DNA from: Paenibacillus kobensis NBRC 15729
Lineage (GTDB): Bacteria; Bacillota; Bacilli; Paenibacillales; Paenibacillaceae
Assembly: GCF_004000825.1 (NCBI RefSeq)
Contig: NZ_BILZ01000023.1
Location: 1 to 64,000 of the forward strand
Length of the DNA: 64,000 nt
Direction of reading: 5' to 3'
The position numbers and the translations under genes were made by a program. Below, one piece after another: positions 8,358 through 18,067 of the stretch; positions within the stretch are counted from its first letter, which is position 1; each line of letters opens with the position of its first letter. The notes under the pieces are model-generated. The model was not told the DNA's origin. It was given only the letters and a program-made list of their open reading frames with translations, and did no database searches.

Positions 8358-8393
8358 AAGAAAAGCCCACATTTCGGTGTGGGCTTTTCTTCT
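8358..8393 (+). terminator. hag terminator
   Basis: AAGAAAAGCCCACA and TGTGGGCTTTTCTT form a perfect 14-bp stem with a 6-base loop and a T-rich right arm. Confidence 0.92.
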
Positions 8394-8414
8394 TCCTAAG
8401 GAGTTGTCATTAAC

Positions 8415-9470
8415 GTGAAAATAAGTGTTTGCATGATTGTGCGGAATGAGGTGGATCAAGTCGGAAGAGCCTTGTCGAGCATTCCGGACCAATATGAGCG
8501 GATTGTAGTTGATACGGGATCGACGGACGGAACGTTTGATGAGGCGCTACGTCACGGGGCAAGCATTTTCTCCTTCGAATGGACGAACGATTTTTCTGAG
8601 GCTCGCAATTTTTCTATCGAACAAGCGACTGGCAACTATGTGCTAGTTCTTGATGCAGATGAAGTGCTGTGCGAAGGGACTGAAGAGGCCGTTCGCCGTT
8701 TTGTTGATGAACATCCGAGTAGTGCGGGGTCGGTTATCATCCGCAACCAATCGAATGGGGATTGGACGCAACATCGTATGGTTCGGTTCTTTCCTAACGA
8801 ACCATCTTATCGTTTTGCAGGGCAGGTGCATGAGCAGATCGTTGTGAACGGAGTGCCTGCAGATTTTGAGGCCACCTCGATCGCGATTGAGCATTACGGA
8901 TACAATCAGGACATTTACGAGAAGACAGGGAAGTACGATAGGTATTTGAACTTGTATTCACAAGTGCTCAAGCAGGATCCCAAGGACGGATATATGTGGT
9001 ACCAGTTGGGGAAGTTGCACTACTCCAATAAAAAATACGAACTGGCGCTGTCGGCGTACGAGCAAGCGTTGATGCATGAGCAGTTTGCGAATTTATACTT
9101 TCCTCCGTTGCTCGTTCAATATGGCTACACACTGAAAGAGTTAGGCCGTAGCGGACAGGCGCTTTCATTCTTATCGGTGTTCGAGGAGCAATATACGGAT
9201 TACCCGGATCTGCCATTCTTAATGGCATTGCTTGCAATGGATACAGGTGATATTACTCGTATTGCGCATTATTTCGAAAGATCATTATCGATTGGAGAGA
9301 CTACGAAGTATTCGACCGTTATTGGCGTGGGGACTTATAAAGCAGCCTATAATTTAGGCGTATTTTACGAGATCACGGGACAGAGAGCGTTGGCTGTCCG
9401 TTATTACACGATGGCTCGAGAGCAGGGCTATGCTCCAGCGAAGCAGAGATTAAGTAATATTTCAATATAG
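8415..9470 (+). CDS. SunS-like family 2 glycosyltransferase with TPR repeats
   Basis: This 351-residue protein starts with a GT-A domain: ISVCMIVRNEVDQ, the nucleotide site VVDTGSTDGT, and the DxD motif VLDADE near residue 80. From about residue 175 it has TPR-like helices (YMWYQLGKLHYSNKKYELAL). Small TPR glycosyltransferases of this kind placed beside flagellin genes are thought to glycosylate flagellin. A paralogue lies on the minus strand at 16142-18067. The start is GTG; AAGGAG is 11 bases upstream, a long spacing. Target is inferred from position only. Confidence 0.85.
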   Translation: MKISVCMIVRNEVDQVGRALSSIPDQYERIVVDTGSTDGTFDEALRHGASIFSFEWTNDFSEARNFSIEQATGNYVLVLDADEVLCEGTEEAVRRFVDEHPSSAGSVIIRNQSNGDWTQHRMVRFFPNEPSYRFAGQVHEQIVVNGVPADFEATSIAIEHYGYNQDIYEKTGKYDRYLNLYSQVLKQDPKDGYMWYQLGKLHYSNKKYELALSAYEQALMHEQFANLYFPPLLVQYGYTLKELGRSGQALSFLSVFEEQYTDYPDLPFLMALLAMDTGDITRIAHYFERSLSIGETTKYSTVIGVGTYKAAYNLGVFYEITGQRALAVRYYTMAREQGYAPAKQRLSNISI

Positions 9471-9483
9471 CACCAAAAGATGC

Positions 9484-9511
9484 TAAAAGAACAAGTGGAA
9501 TTTTCCGATAT
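9484..9511 (+). promoter_or_regulatory. Sigma-D promoter of fliD
   Basis: TAAA (9484-9487), 16 bases, then TCCGATAT (9504-9511). It lies 37 bases before fliD and shares its spacing with the flgM and hag promoters. Confidence 0.83.
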
Positions 9512-9547
9512 ATTATATAAGAAAATTGATCCAGGAGGTCGGTTGTA

Positions 9548-11359
9548 ATGGTGATGCGGATATCCGGTATGAGTTCTGGTATGGATATTGATAAGATTGT
9601 CAGCGACTTGATGAAGGCCGAGCGCCTGCCCAAGACGAAGCTGAAACAAAAGAGAGATCTGTACAGCTTGGAGATGAACCTATATCGAGAAGTCAATACG
9701 AAGATGGCGGCATTCCGCGATGCGATGAATGAACTGCGGTATAGCAGCAAAATGACGGGGATGAAGGCGACGTCGTCTTCAACAGACGTTACAGCTGCCG
9801 TTAATCAGGTGACAGGAGCATCTTCGCATTCTATTCAAGTCGACCAACTGGCAGATTACGCGAGATTGGAAGGCAGCGGCGGTGTCGGGGCACTCTCGCT
9901 TCAAGGGACAGCCAATGTTGATGGTACGACGATTACCCAAGGAGTAAACGATCGACTATCGATTAAACTCGACAATACGACCAAGATCATTACCATTCCT
10001 GCCAATACCTATTCGGCAGATGATCTAAGAACAGAAATTCAGAAACAGGTTGATTCGGCATTTGGCAGCAACAGGCTGAATGTTCAGCTTGATGCATCTA
10101 ACCAAATTAGCTTTGAGCCGGCGGCGGCCACTAATGGTTTCAAACCGCAGGTTACGCTATACGACATACCGAATAGCGCAATGAGTGCGCTTGGATTTAC
10201 GGGCAACCAATCCTATAGGCTGAATCTGACTAACAGTTTGTCGGATTTGACCTCTCAGAATAAACTGACGAATCCGCTTGTTCCGTCTTCTGGGACGCTG
10301 ACGTTCGGTAATGGAACTACCGTTGATTATGACGCGAACAGCACGCTTCAATCGATTATGGACAGCGTCAACCGGTCGGCGGCCGGGGTTACAATGTCTT
10401 ACGATTCCCTGAATGACAAGTTTACGATTACGAGCAAGCAGACAGGGGCGGCGCAGACTGTCGACGTAAGCGATAGCGGCGGTCTCCTGGCCGGAATAGG
10501 GTTGCCGGCATCTGCGTCGGTTTCGGGCAAAGATGCGACAGGTAAGCTGGACGGCGCTGATTTCAGCGTGAGCAGCAACGTCTATTCCAAGGATGGGATT
10601 GCCTATACGCTGAATAAGGTGACGGCTTCCGCTGTCACAGTGAACATCGCGAGTGATCCGGATAGTATCGTGAACAATGTGAAGAAATTCGTAACCGCTT
10701 ATAACGAAATGATGGAATTGGTCAATACTCGTTTGAGCGAAACGAAGTCGAATAAATACGCGCCATTGACGGACGAAGAGAAAGATGCAATGAACGATGA
10801 CGATATTGCGCTATGGGAGAACAAAGTAAAAACAGGCTTACTTAGCAACTCATCGATATTGCGTGATGCCAAAAACTCCTTGCGTTCGCTACTATCGAAA
10901 CAAGTTGACGGTATTACGGATCAGTTTAACTCCTTAGCAGATATCGGTTTGACGACACAAGCATTCACTGGCGCTTACGTTGCTAAAGATCAAGGTAAGA
11001 TCGAGCTGAATGAGGAAAAACTGCGCAGTGCGCTCGCGGCCAATCCGGAAGCGGTCAATCAACTGCTGACGAACGATGTAGGTGTAGATAGCCAAGAAGG
11101 CATTTTCGTAGGCATGTATAATCGCGCGAATAGCATTATTGGCGATTTGGTCAAGAAAGCAGGCCGTGTCAACGGGATTGATAGCGACAGGACGACAGCA
11201 ATCGGAAAATCGATCTACGATCTGGACACGAAAATGCTGGAGATGGAGAACCGATTGAGCAAGAAGGAAGATAACTACTATCGCCAATTCACGATCATGG
11301 AACAGGCGATTGCTAAAAGTAATGCATCGATTTCTTGGTTATCGGGGCAAACCGGCTAA
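9548..11359 (+). CDS. fliD: Flagellar filament cap protein FliD
   Basis: This 603-residue cap protein has the N-terminal motif RISGMSSGMDIDKIVSDLMK and a long C-terminal helical region (TSIYDLDT-like, ending EQAIAKSNASISWLSGQTG). FliD pentamers at the filament tip fold incoming flagellin. Length is within the Bacillales range. AGGAGGTC lies 7 bases before the ATG. It probably begins the transcript fliD-flaG-fliS-fliT. Confidence 0.96.
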   Translation: MVMRISGMSSGMDIDKIVSDLMKAERLPKTKLKQKRDLYSLEMNLYREVNTKMAAFRDAMNELRYSSKMTGMKATSSSTDVTAAVNQVTGASSHSIQVDQLADYARLEGSGGVGALSLQGTANVDGTTITQGVNDRLSIKLDNTTKIITIPANTYSADDLRTEIQKQVDSAFGSNRLNVQLDASNQISFEPAAATNGFKPQVTLYDIPNSAMSALGFTGNQSYRLNLTNSLSDLTSQNKLTNPLVPSSGTLTFGNGTTVDYDANSTLQSIMDSVNRSAAGVTMSYDSLNDKFTITSKQTGAAQTVDVSDSGGLLAGIGLPASASVSGKDATGKLDGADFSVSSNVYSKDGIAYTLNKVTASAVTVNIASDPDSIVNNVKKFVTAYNEMMELVNTRLSETKSNKYAPLTDEEKDAMNDDDIALWENKVKTGLLSNSSILRDAKNSLRSLLSKQVDGITDQFNSLADIGLTTQAFTGAYVAKDQGKIELNEEKLRSALAANPEAVNQLLTNDVGVDSQEGIFVGMYNRANSIIGDLVKKAGRVNGIDSDRTTAIGKSIYDLDTKMLEMENRLSKKEDNYYRQFTIMEQAIAKSNASISWLSGQTG

Positions 11360-11454
11360 TTCATCAATATTCCATCTGAATAATTAGAGCCTACACCAGT
11401 CGTTAATCACAGCCACAGATGGAAGGTGATAAATAAGGGAAAAGGGGATAAAGT

Positions 11455-11823
11455 ATGGAAATTTCTTCATTGGGTTCTCTGGCCGGCGTCGGTCTGACGG
11501 GAGTGCAACCAGAAGCGCAAAAGGCGGAAGTGTTGCGTGTGGCAGGCGCATTTTTTGAACTCAAAGACCGTCAAAAGTATGACGTTTTGAGTGTATCCGA
11601 GAAAGCTTTGTTAGAAGCGATCGAGAAAGCGAACAAGACGGCGCAAGGGACGGATACGGAGTTTGTCTACAAGCACCACAAAGACTCGAGCCAAATTATC
11701 GTACAGATTTTGAATAAAGAGACGCAAGAGCTTATTGTCGAGATTCCGTCGGAGAAGATGATGGCTCTTGTAGAGAAGTTACAACAATTGACCGTTGGGG
11801 CGCTTATCGACGAGAAGAGGTGA
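11455..11823 (+). CDS. flaG: FlaG family flagellar protein
   Basis: This 122-residue protein ends with the FlaG domain: FVYKHHKDSSQIIVQILNKE followed by IVEIPSEKMM. FlaG is tied to filament length or cap function; its exact action is unknown. In B. subtilis yvyC precedes fliD, whereas here it lies between fliD and fliS. It ends within 10 bases of the fliS start. Confidence 0.9.
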   Translation: MEISSLGSLAGVGLTGVQPEAQKAEVLRVAGAFFELKDRQKYDVLSVSEKALLEAIEKANKTAQGTDTEFVYKHHKDSSQIIVQILNKETQELIVEIPSEKMMALVEKLQQLTVGALIDEKR

Positions 11824-11831
11824 CATACATC

Positions 11832-12215
11832 ATGATTACACCACAAGAGCAGTATCTCTTAAGACAAGTACAGACTGCTTCACCTGGCGAATTGACTTTG
11901 ATGCTATATAACGGGTGTATTCGATTTATGAAGCAAGCGGAAACGGCCATTAAAGCAAAGAATGCACCAGTCAAACATGAATATATCATTAAAGCCCAAA
12001 ATATTATTGATGAATTGCAAGTTACGCTCAATTCTAAATACGAGATTTCTTCGAATTTGGACAATTTGTATTCGTTCATGAAATCGCAGCTGGTGCGTGC
12101 GAATATTAGCATGGACACCGCTGTTTTACAAAATTGTATTGAGTTGATGACGGAACTGAGAGACACATGGGCTGAAGCGATTAAGCAATTAAAGAATGGA
12201 CAAGTCTCCTCATGA
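11832..12215 (+). CDS. fliS: Flagellin export chaperone FliS
   Basis: This 127-residue helical protein matches FliS (PQEQYLLRQVQTASPGELTLMLYNGCIRF; late helix MTELRDTWAEAIKQ). FliS caps the flagellin C-terminal helix before export and in B. subtilis joins the FliW/CsrA feedback. The ATG at 11832 is chosen over the GTG at 11820 because AGAGGTGA ends 8 bases before it and overlaps the flaG stop. It overlaps the fliT-like gene by 4 bases. Confidence 0.95.
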   Translation: MITPQEQYLLRQVQTASPGELTLMLYNGCIRFMKQAETAIKAKNAPVKHEYIIKAQNIIDELQVTLNSKYEISSNLDNLYSFMKSQLVRANISMDTAVLQNCIELMTELRDTWAEAIKQLKNGQVSS

Positions 12216-12604
12216 GCGAACAGAACGTTCATGAGGAAGTTCTGTCGTTGTTTGAACAGCTGAGACGATGCGGCATGGAGATTCTATCCCTTCCTCTTAT
12301 GGACGAAGAAATCAGTGAGGGCACGTTACTGCAGCTTGAGAGTCTGCAGGAAGAGCAGGATCAGCTTAGATTAAGGATCGAGCAGTTACGTGCCTCCAAG
12401 CCTCGCATATCACTATCAGACTCTGCACGGAATGTTGCAGAAGAGTACCGTCGTATTGAAGAGCAGATCCATTCGCGATTAACAAGTATTCGAGATGGAT
12501 TGCAAAATCAAATAGAACGAATTTCGCAATCGCGACGAGCTCGTAACATGTACAATTACGAAAGTTCGAGTGATATAGGATATTTTGTAGATAGTAGAAG
12601 ATAA
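12212..12604 (+). CDS. fliT: FliT-like flagellar chaperone
   Basis: This 130-residue, charged, coiled-coil-rich protein overlaps fliS by 4 bases (ATGA), the normal place of fliT, the chaperone for the cap protein FliD. Sequence conservation in this family is low, so the call rests on position, size and helical character. The C-terminus YFVDSRR follows a poorly structured segment. Confidence 0.75.
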   Translation: MSEQNVHEEVLSLFEQLRRCGMEILSLPLMDEEISEGTLLQLESLQEEQDQLRLRIEQLRASKPRISLSDSARNVAEEYRRIEEQIHSRLTSIRDGLQNQIERISQSRRARNMYNYESSSDIGYFVDSRR

Positions 12605-12636
12605 ATAATACTTTAGTCCTAGTTAATAATATTGCT

Positions 12637-12660
12637 ATAATAATCTTTTTAGATTATTAT
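12637..12660 (+). other. AT-rich hairpin after fliT
   Basis: ATAATAATCT and AGATTATTAT form a perfect 10-bp inverted repeat with a TTTT loop. It may act as a weak terminator or mRNA end for the fliD operon. A TATAAT hexamer overlaps its left arm but has no convincing -35. Confidence 0.4.
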
Positions 12661-12792
12661 GGTGATATATTCCTAAAATTAATTAAAATACTGAGAAAAA
12701 AATGGAGTATGCTCAAGAAATGGTGCAAAAGAATTGAAATTTGGTTTCTATTGCATATCTAGTCATGAGCCCAGAATCTCTTGGTTTCAAAA

Positions 12793-12825
12793 AGTAATAG
12801 TGCAAACGTGCTATTGCTTTTTTTT
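12793..12825 (+). terminator. Terminator-like hairpin 23 bases before the VWA/IPT gene
   Basis: AGTAATAGTGC (12793-12803) pairs with GTGCTATTGCT (12808-12818) across an AAAC loop, with a run of eight T. The Shine-Dalgarno AGGAGGGG follows at once, leaving no room for a promoter, so transcription of the next gene must pass through this hairpin. Confidence 0.75.
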
Positions 12826-12848
12826 AATAATAAACAGGAGGGGTTTAA

Positions 12849-15800
12849 GTGAAGCAATTGCGAGTTTTATTGATGTCAATTCTTGCTCTTACGCTCGTCG
12901 TTAGCGGTTTGCTAACTTCGAATGCAGGGAACGCATCAGCCGCAGTGAATGATTACGTGAGCGTTACAAAAACAGTAACGCCGGGAACAATTACAACGCT
13001 TGAAGAGGCAACGGTATCTTTGAATATTACCGGCACGCCGCCAACAAACGTAGTTGTACCCAACGACGTTGTCTTAATTATCGACAAGTCGGGAAGTATG
13101 GTTACAGCCGATGATAGAATCGGAAATGCCAAACAGGCAGCCAAAGGCTTCATCGATCTTATGGATTTTAGTAAGCACCGTGTCGGCATCGTTGATTTCT
13201 CCGATACAGACAAAATCGGAACTTTCGATTTGACGACGGATAAAGACGCAGCTAAAAACCATATTGATACGATTACGGCTAAAGGTTCTACAGCTACAGG
13301 CGATGCGATCCAGAAAGCAACGGAGATGCTTGCCAATCATCGTCCAGAAGCGCAACCCGTAATCGTCATTCTGACGGACGGCGATGCAACGGTAGGAAGC
13401 AAAGACTATCCGAATGCGTATGATTATGCAAAATATGAAGCAGGTTTAGCTAAAGATGCAGGCGTCATTTTCTATACGATTGCATTGCTGAATGCTACGG
13501 ATAACCCGGAAACGAGCAAACCGAACATTCTGTTGAAAGAAATGGCAACCACGTCCAATCACCACCACTTCGTACTAGGCGCGACGGGGTTGGATCAGAT
13601 CTATGCAGCAATCGTTAGGGAAATCGGTTTGGCAAGTGCATTTGACGTAAAGGTTAACGACATTGTGGCTCCTGAATTTGAAATCGTTCCAGGCTCTTAC
13701 GATAACAACATTCCGAAGCCAACGGTCAACGGCAACTCATTGACATGGGAATTCAACGAATTGAAAGACAAGACGTTGACATTCGAATATAAGATTCGTC
13801 CAGTAGACAAAACCAAAAAGGGTACTTTCGCAGTATCGACAGGTGCATCTCAAATCACTTACAAGGACTATGCAGGTGCTCAGCGTTCTAAACTTATCCC
13901 GAGCGCTAATCTGGCGGTTAAATTCCCGGCTCCTACGGTAACGTCTGTCGTTTACTCGAGCGGCCTTCCGGCTGGCGGGAATACAGTTACGATTACGGGC
14001 GACCACTTTATGAGCGGTGCAAGCGTTAAATTTGGCTCAACATCTGCAAGTAATGTGCAAGTGGTAGATGCCCAAACGATTACAGCTGTCGTTCCGGCAG
14101 GTACACAAGGAACGGTAAGTGTTGTCGTTACGAATACCGATGGTCAATTCGCAACGGGTCAATATCAGTACAAAGCAGATCCGACTGTCACATTGATCGA
14201 TCCGAACAAAGGCGATATGGCCGGCGGATACACAATCGGTATTTCCGGAAAATACTACATGCCGGGCATGACGGTTAAGATCGGAGCCAACTTGGCTCAA
14301 GTTGACACCAATAATGGTTCTAAAGTTATTGTGAAAGTCCCTGCTTCCACGGTATTTGGACCTGTGGATGTCACGTTGACTAATCCAGACGGAACGACGG
14401 TAACGGTTGCAGGAGGCTTTACTTATAATGAGCCGCCGAAAAAAGTGTTGACCATTACTTCGGTATCGCCGAATTCGGGCTTAACAGCAGGCGGAGAATC
14501 TGTCTACATCAATGGCGATCAGATTGCATCGAATGCTACCGTATATTTTGGCAATACCGTAGTTCCAATTACAAGTTACTATAACGGTGGCGTGAAGATT
14601 CTGGTCATTGCACCAGCATCGACGACTGCAGGGGCAGTAGATATTAAAATCGTTAACCCAGACGGCCAAGAAGCAACTTTGGCGGGTGCCTATACGTATA
14701 ATGCGCCACCTCCACTGCCTGCACCGACTATTACCACACTGTCGGCAACGAGCGGTTTGGTAGCCGGCGGTGAATATATCTATGTTAACGGCTCTAATTT
14801 TGTAAACGGGCTGAAGGTTTACTTCGGCACGACAGAAGCGAAGGTTAACGCTTTCTACTCTTCTGTGAAAATTCAAATTCAAGTACCTGCGGGACCTTCT
14901 GCTGGCGGAACGATCGATGTTAAAGTCGTGAACCCGGACGGCCAAGAAGGCAGCAAGGCAGGAGGTTATACGTATCAGTTGCCACCACCTCCACCAGCTC
15001 CAACGATAACGTCCTTATCGGCGACGAGTGGTCTGGTAGCTGGCGGCGATTATATCTATGTCAATGGTGCGAACTTTGTAAATGGTGTAAAAGTATACAT
15101 GGGCTCGACTGAAGCAAGAGTCAATTACTTCTACTCCGCTTCGAAACTTCAAATTCTAGTGCCGGCAGGACCTTCTGCAGGTGGAGCGGTAGACATCAAG
15201 GTAGTTAACCCAGATGGACAGGAAGGCACGCTTGCAGCAGGATATACTTACAATGTGCCAGCACCAGAGCCAGTAACTATTACGGCCATTACTCCTAATA
15301 CAGGATTAATGAGTGGCGGTAACTACGTTTACATTGATGGTGTGAACTTTAAAGCAAATGCACAAGTTACATTCGGAACGAATACGGTTAAGATAAACAG
15401 TCTGCTCAGCACTACGCGTGTACAGGTACAGGTGCCTGCATCGACAGTTGCTGGAGCCGTGAACGTAACGCTCACGAATACAGACGGACAAACGTTTACA
15501 TTGGCTGGCGGATATACCTATACGGTTCCGGTGCCGACGATAACGACGCTGTCTCCTAACCATGTTGCATTGAATACTTCTGCTTCGGTTTATATCGACG
15601 GAACGAACTTTGATCCTAATATGACGGTCACAGTGAACGGCAAATCGGTTGCTATCACATCGTATTATAGTTCGAACCGAATCTTGATCGTTGTTCCAGC
15701 GTCTTCGACAGCAGGGCAAGTCCCGATCGTAGTTACGCTTCCTTCAGGAGCAGCTGTGACGGCGAACTTTACGTATGATGCTCCGCCTCCGGCTCCGGCA

Positions 15801-16049
15801 CCAACGATTACGAAGCTGAGTGCAACTTCCGGTTCAGCAACGACTGTCAACTATATCTATATTGACGGGTCGGGATTTGCAAGTGGCGTTAAGTTCTATA
15901 TTGGTGGTGTCGAAGCGACGGTCAATGCCTACTATGGTGCAACAAGGGTTCAAATTAAACTGCCTACGGGTACTCCAGGAGCTAAAACGATCGTGGCAGT
16001 AAACCCTGACGGTCAGACGAGTAATGCAATGACTTATACTTACAACTAA
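12849..16049 (+). CDS. Secreted VWA-domain protein with eight IPT/TIG repeats
   Basis: This 1066-residue protein has a signal peptide (hydrophobic core VLLMSILALTLVVSGLLT, likely cleaved after NASA). A von Willebrand A domain at about 70-270 has the MIDAS motif DKSGSM and ILTDGDAT. Eight IPT/TIG immunoglobulin-like repeats run from about 358 to the C-terminus, each ending in NPDGQ or similar plus YTY. Repeats 4 and 5 (TLSATSGLVAGG / SLSATSGLVAGG) are nearly identical, pointing to recent duplication. No LPXTG or SLH anchor is seen. It is probably a secreted or surface adhesin; a link to flagella rests on location only. GTG start with AGGAGGGG. Confidence 0.88.
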   Translation: MKQLRVLLMSILALTLVVSGLLTSNAGNASAAVNDYVSVTKTVTPGTITTLEEATVSLNITGTPPTNVVVPNDVVLIIDKSGSMVTADDRIGNAKQAAKGFIDLMDFSKHRVGIVDFSDTDKIGTFDLTTDKDAAKNHIDTITAKGSTATGDAIQKATEMLANHRPEAQPVIVILTDGDATVGSKDYPNAYDYAKYEAGLAKDAGVIFYTIALLNATDNPETSKPNILLKEMATTSNHHHFVLGATGLDQIYAAIVREIGLASAFDVKVNDIVAPEFEIVPGSYDNNIPKPTVNGNSLTWEFNELKDKTLTFEYKIRPVDKTKKGTFAVSTGASQITYKDYAGAQRSKLIPSANLAVKFPAPTVTSVVYSSGLPAGGNTVTITGDHFMSGASVKFGSTSASNVQVVDAQTITAVVPAGTQGTVSVVVTNTDGQFATGQYQYKADPTVTLIDPNKGDMAGGYTIGISGKYYMPGMTVKIGANLAQVDTNNGSKVIVKVPASTVFGPVDVTLTNPDGTTVTVAGGFTYNEPPKKVLTITSVSPNSGLTAGGESVYINGDQIASNATVYFGNTVVPITSYYNGGVKILVIAPASTTAGAVDIKIVNPDGQEATLAGAYTYNAPPPLPAPTITTLSATSGLVAGGEYIYVNGSNFVNGLKVYFGTTEAKVNAFYSSVKIQIQVPAGPSAGGTIDVKVVNPDGQEGSKAGGYTYQLPPPPPAPTITSLSATSGLVAGGDYIYVNGANFVNGVKVYMGSTEARVNYFYSASKLQILVPAGPSAGGAVDIKVVNPDGQEGTLAAGYTYNVPAPEPVTITAITPNTGLMSGGNYVYIDGVNFKANAQVTFGTNTVKINSLLSTTRVQVQVPASTVAGAVNVTLTNTDGQTFTLAGGYTYTVPVPTITTLSPNHVALNTSASVYIDGTNFDPNMTVTVNGKSVAITSYYSSNRILIVVPASSTAGQVPIVVTLPSGAAVTANFTYDAPPPAPAPTITKLSATSGSATTVNYIYIDGSGFASGVKFYIGGVEATVNAYYGATRVQIKLPTGTPGAKTIVAVNPDGQTSNAMTYTYN

Positions 16050-16100
16050 CAGTGTTTGACCGGATCACTCTAAGCATTCATTAGAGTGGTTCGCCAAATA

Positions 16101-16140
16101 AAAAGAGAGTCGACCTATTTCAGGCCGACTCTCTTTTTTA
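16101..16140. terminator. Bidirectional terminator between convergent genes
   Basis: AAAAGAGAGTCG (16101-16112) pairs with CGACTCTCTTTT (16126-16137); T-runs follow on both strands. It ends the VWA/IPT gene on the plus strand and the glycosyltransferase on the minus strand. An extra 8-bp inverted repeat (CACTCTAA/TTAGAGTG, 16066-16088) lies just before it. Confidence 0.9.
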
Positions 16141-16141
16141 T

Positions 16142-18067
16142 TTAATTAAAGGGGAGCAATTTTGCGTCAGGAAAACGTTTGAAATATCGGTCAAGCAGCA
16201 CTCTATATGGATCGGATCCGTTTGTTCCGAAGGACTTGGCGATTCCTGCAATCTCAATTGCTTCATTAGCATCTCCCAAGTCAAGCGCGGACGTAAGCAG
16301 GTGGATCCCGTCTTCAACTTCGCCTTGCATGAGTAAAAATTGTCCTACATTCTTGCAGCCCTCGGCATTTAGAGCTTCATTATCAAGCAATACGCTCAAG
16401 TATTCCATAGCTGCAGATGTACGTCCAATTAACAGAAGAGAAGTCGCCAGACGGTTTAATGTCTCGGCATCAGCCCAGTTCTGAACAACGACCGAGCATA
16501 TATCATTAAAGTCGAGCAGATGCAAGCGCAGCAAGACGTCATGCAGGAGAGGCAGTGGCGCATAGGTGGTTGCATTCTCCAATGGCTGGCCTTCGGAGTT
16601 CAAGATCGCAATGACTTCTTCTGCAAAATGAATGATGGTCTCCTTGTCGTTCGGAATGGATTGCAACAAAGAGGGGTCTTGATAGTAAATTGCAGCAACC
16701 AGTAGAAGATCGGTAGGGCATTCCTCTAAGCTGCGGCCCGCCAAGCTTGCACGCGGTTGTTCGGTAAGGAGGCTATACGTGAGATTATCCGTTTCTGTAA
16801 TCGGTAGATCATGCTGTATACATTGTGGATAGTATAAACGGGCCAACTCCGTATTTCCGCAAGCCAATGCTGTTTTGAACAGGATGAAAAGATTAAATGG
16901 CTTATCGGTTGGATATAACTTTTCAATCAAAGCTTGTATGGAATCCGTCGTTTCATACAGGGTAAGAAAATGAGTCAGTATTCTAAGCATCGTATAGTTA
17001 TTATCTTGGTACTGCAGTGATTTCATGGTATGATGCACCAATTGGTGCAAATCTCCCGATTTGCGTGCGATATCAGCAAGTAATTGATGAGGAACCAGAC
17101 GTCCGTAAGTCGTTTGAATAAGCCAATATGGCTTATTATCGCGTTCTCTTTGGTCTGCAATTTCCAGACAGCGCTCCAAGCAATGCTTGGCCTCATGGTA
17201 TAAGCCATAATGATTCAGAATGATGCCTTCAAGACAGTAGAAGTCGACGACGTCGATATGTTTTTTTTGTGCTGCTTTAACAAGCTTTAATGCTTCGATA
17301 TACTCATTCTGTTTCATGAAGGTTGTAATCATTCGATCAATCAGATGGTTATACCACGCATCGGTTGGTTTTGAACGATTGTACGATTTACGATAGTACT
17401 TAATGGCTTGGCTAAGATTGTCTCCATTCACATATTCATTTCCTAATACGAAGCAATAATAGGGTTCGCGAACCTTAGTTGAGCTCTTTATATTTTCTAG
17501 GATAGATAAATTACGCTTCGTCTTTTGTTTCTCGGTGGCGACTTCATCGGTATATCCGGAATGAAAGATTTTGAACGTGATGTTCTCGAACGGGATCGCC
17601 CCGTTGGCTGCACGAATTTGTTCATGTATTGGTTCCACATAATGAACACCCGGCGTTTTGGAGAATAAACGAGCGCCAGGAGACTCCATCAAATGGTTTA
17701 GTCCATTTTCGCTGCCGAGGATATTCATAATTTGCAGCATGAAGCCAGTGGGCTTTCGAGCATCCCGAGATTGTAATAGGCGGCGTAATTCTTCGTGCTG
17801 GTCAGGCTGTATATATTCGTCCGCATCGAGAACAAGTATCCATTTGCCGGTAGCATGTTTAATCGATTCATTACGTGCCGCCGCGAAATCATTCGTCCAC
17901 TCGTAATCGTAGATATGATGCGTATATCGCGAAGCAATTGCTTTAGTACGATCGGTAGAGCCAGTATCGACGATAATAATCTCATCAACCAATGCGTTTA
18001 CGCTATCGAGACATCTTGCGAGCACACGTTCTTCGTTTTTTACGATCATACATAAAGATAGTAGCAT
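16142..18067 (-). CDS. SunS-like family 2 glycosyltransferase with long TPR array
   Basis: This 641-residue protein opens with a GT-A domain closely resembling that of the protein at 8415-9470 (LSLCMIVKNEERVLARCLDS, IVDTGSTDRT, WTNDFAAARN, VLDADE). It then carries an extended helical TPR-like region from about residue 190 to the end. It is transcribed away from the sugar cluster and converges with the VWA/IPT gene. As the larger paralogue of the hag-linked enzyme it may act on flagellin or on another surface protein. Function is assigned to family level only. Confidence 0.85.
   Translation of the reverse strand: MLLSLCMIVKNEERVLARCLDSVNALVDEIIIVDTGSTDRTKAIASRYTHHIYDYEWTNDFAAARNESIKHATGKWILVLDADEYIQPDQHEELRRLLQSRDARKPTGFMLQIMNILGSENGLNHLMESPGARLFSKTPGVHYVEPIHEQIRAANGAIPFENITFKIFHSGYTDEVATEKQKTKRNLSILENIKSSTKVREPYYCFVLGNEYVNGDNLSQAIKYYRKSYNRSKPTDAWYNHLIDRMITTFMKQNEYIEALKLVKAAQKKHIDVVDFYCLEGIILNHYGLYHEAKHCLERCLEIADQRERDNKPYWLIQTTYGRLVPHQLLADIARKSGDLHQLVHHTMKSLQYQDNNYTMLRILTHFLTLYETTDSIQALIEKLYPTDKPFNLFILFKTALACGNTELARLYYPQCIQHDLPITETDNLTYSLLTEQPRASLAGRSLEECPTDLLLVAAIYYQDPSLLQSIPNDKETIIHFAEEVIAILNSEGQPLENATTYAPLPLLHDVLLRLHLLDFNDICSVVVQNWADAETLNRLATSLLLIGRTSAAMEYLSVLLDNEALNAEGCKNVGQFLLMQGEVEDGIHLLTSALDLGDANEAIEIAGIAKSFGTNGSDPYRVLLDRYFKRFPDAKLLPFN

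Noticed and set aside
12605-12848. Possible cyclic-di-GMP riboswitch before the surface protein
   Set aside because: The conserved GEMM core (GGGCAAACC and the tetraloop-receptor pair) is not present; only a hairpin terminator can be supported.
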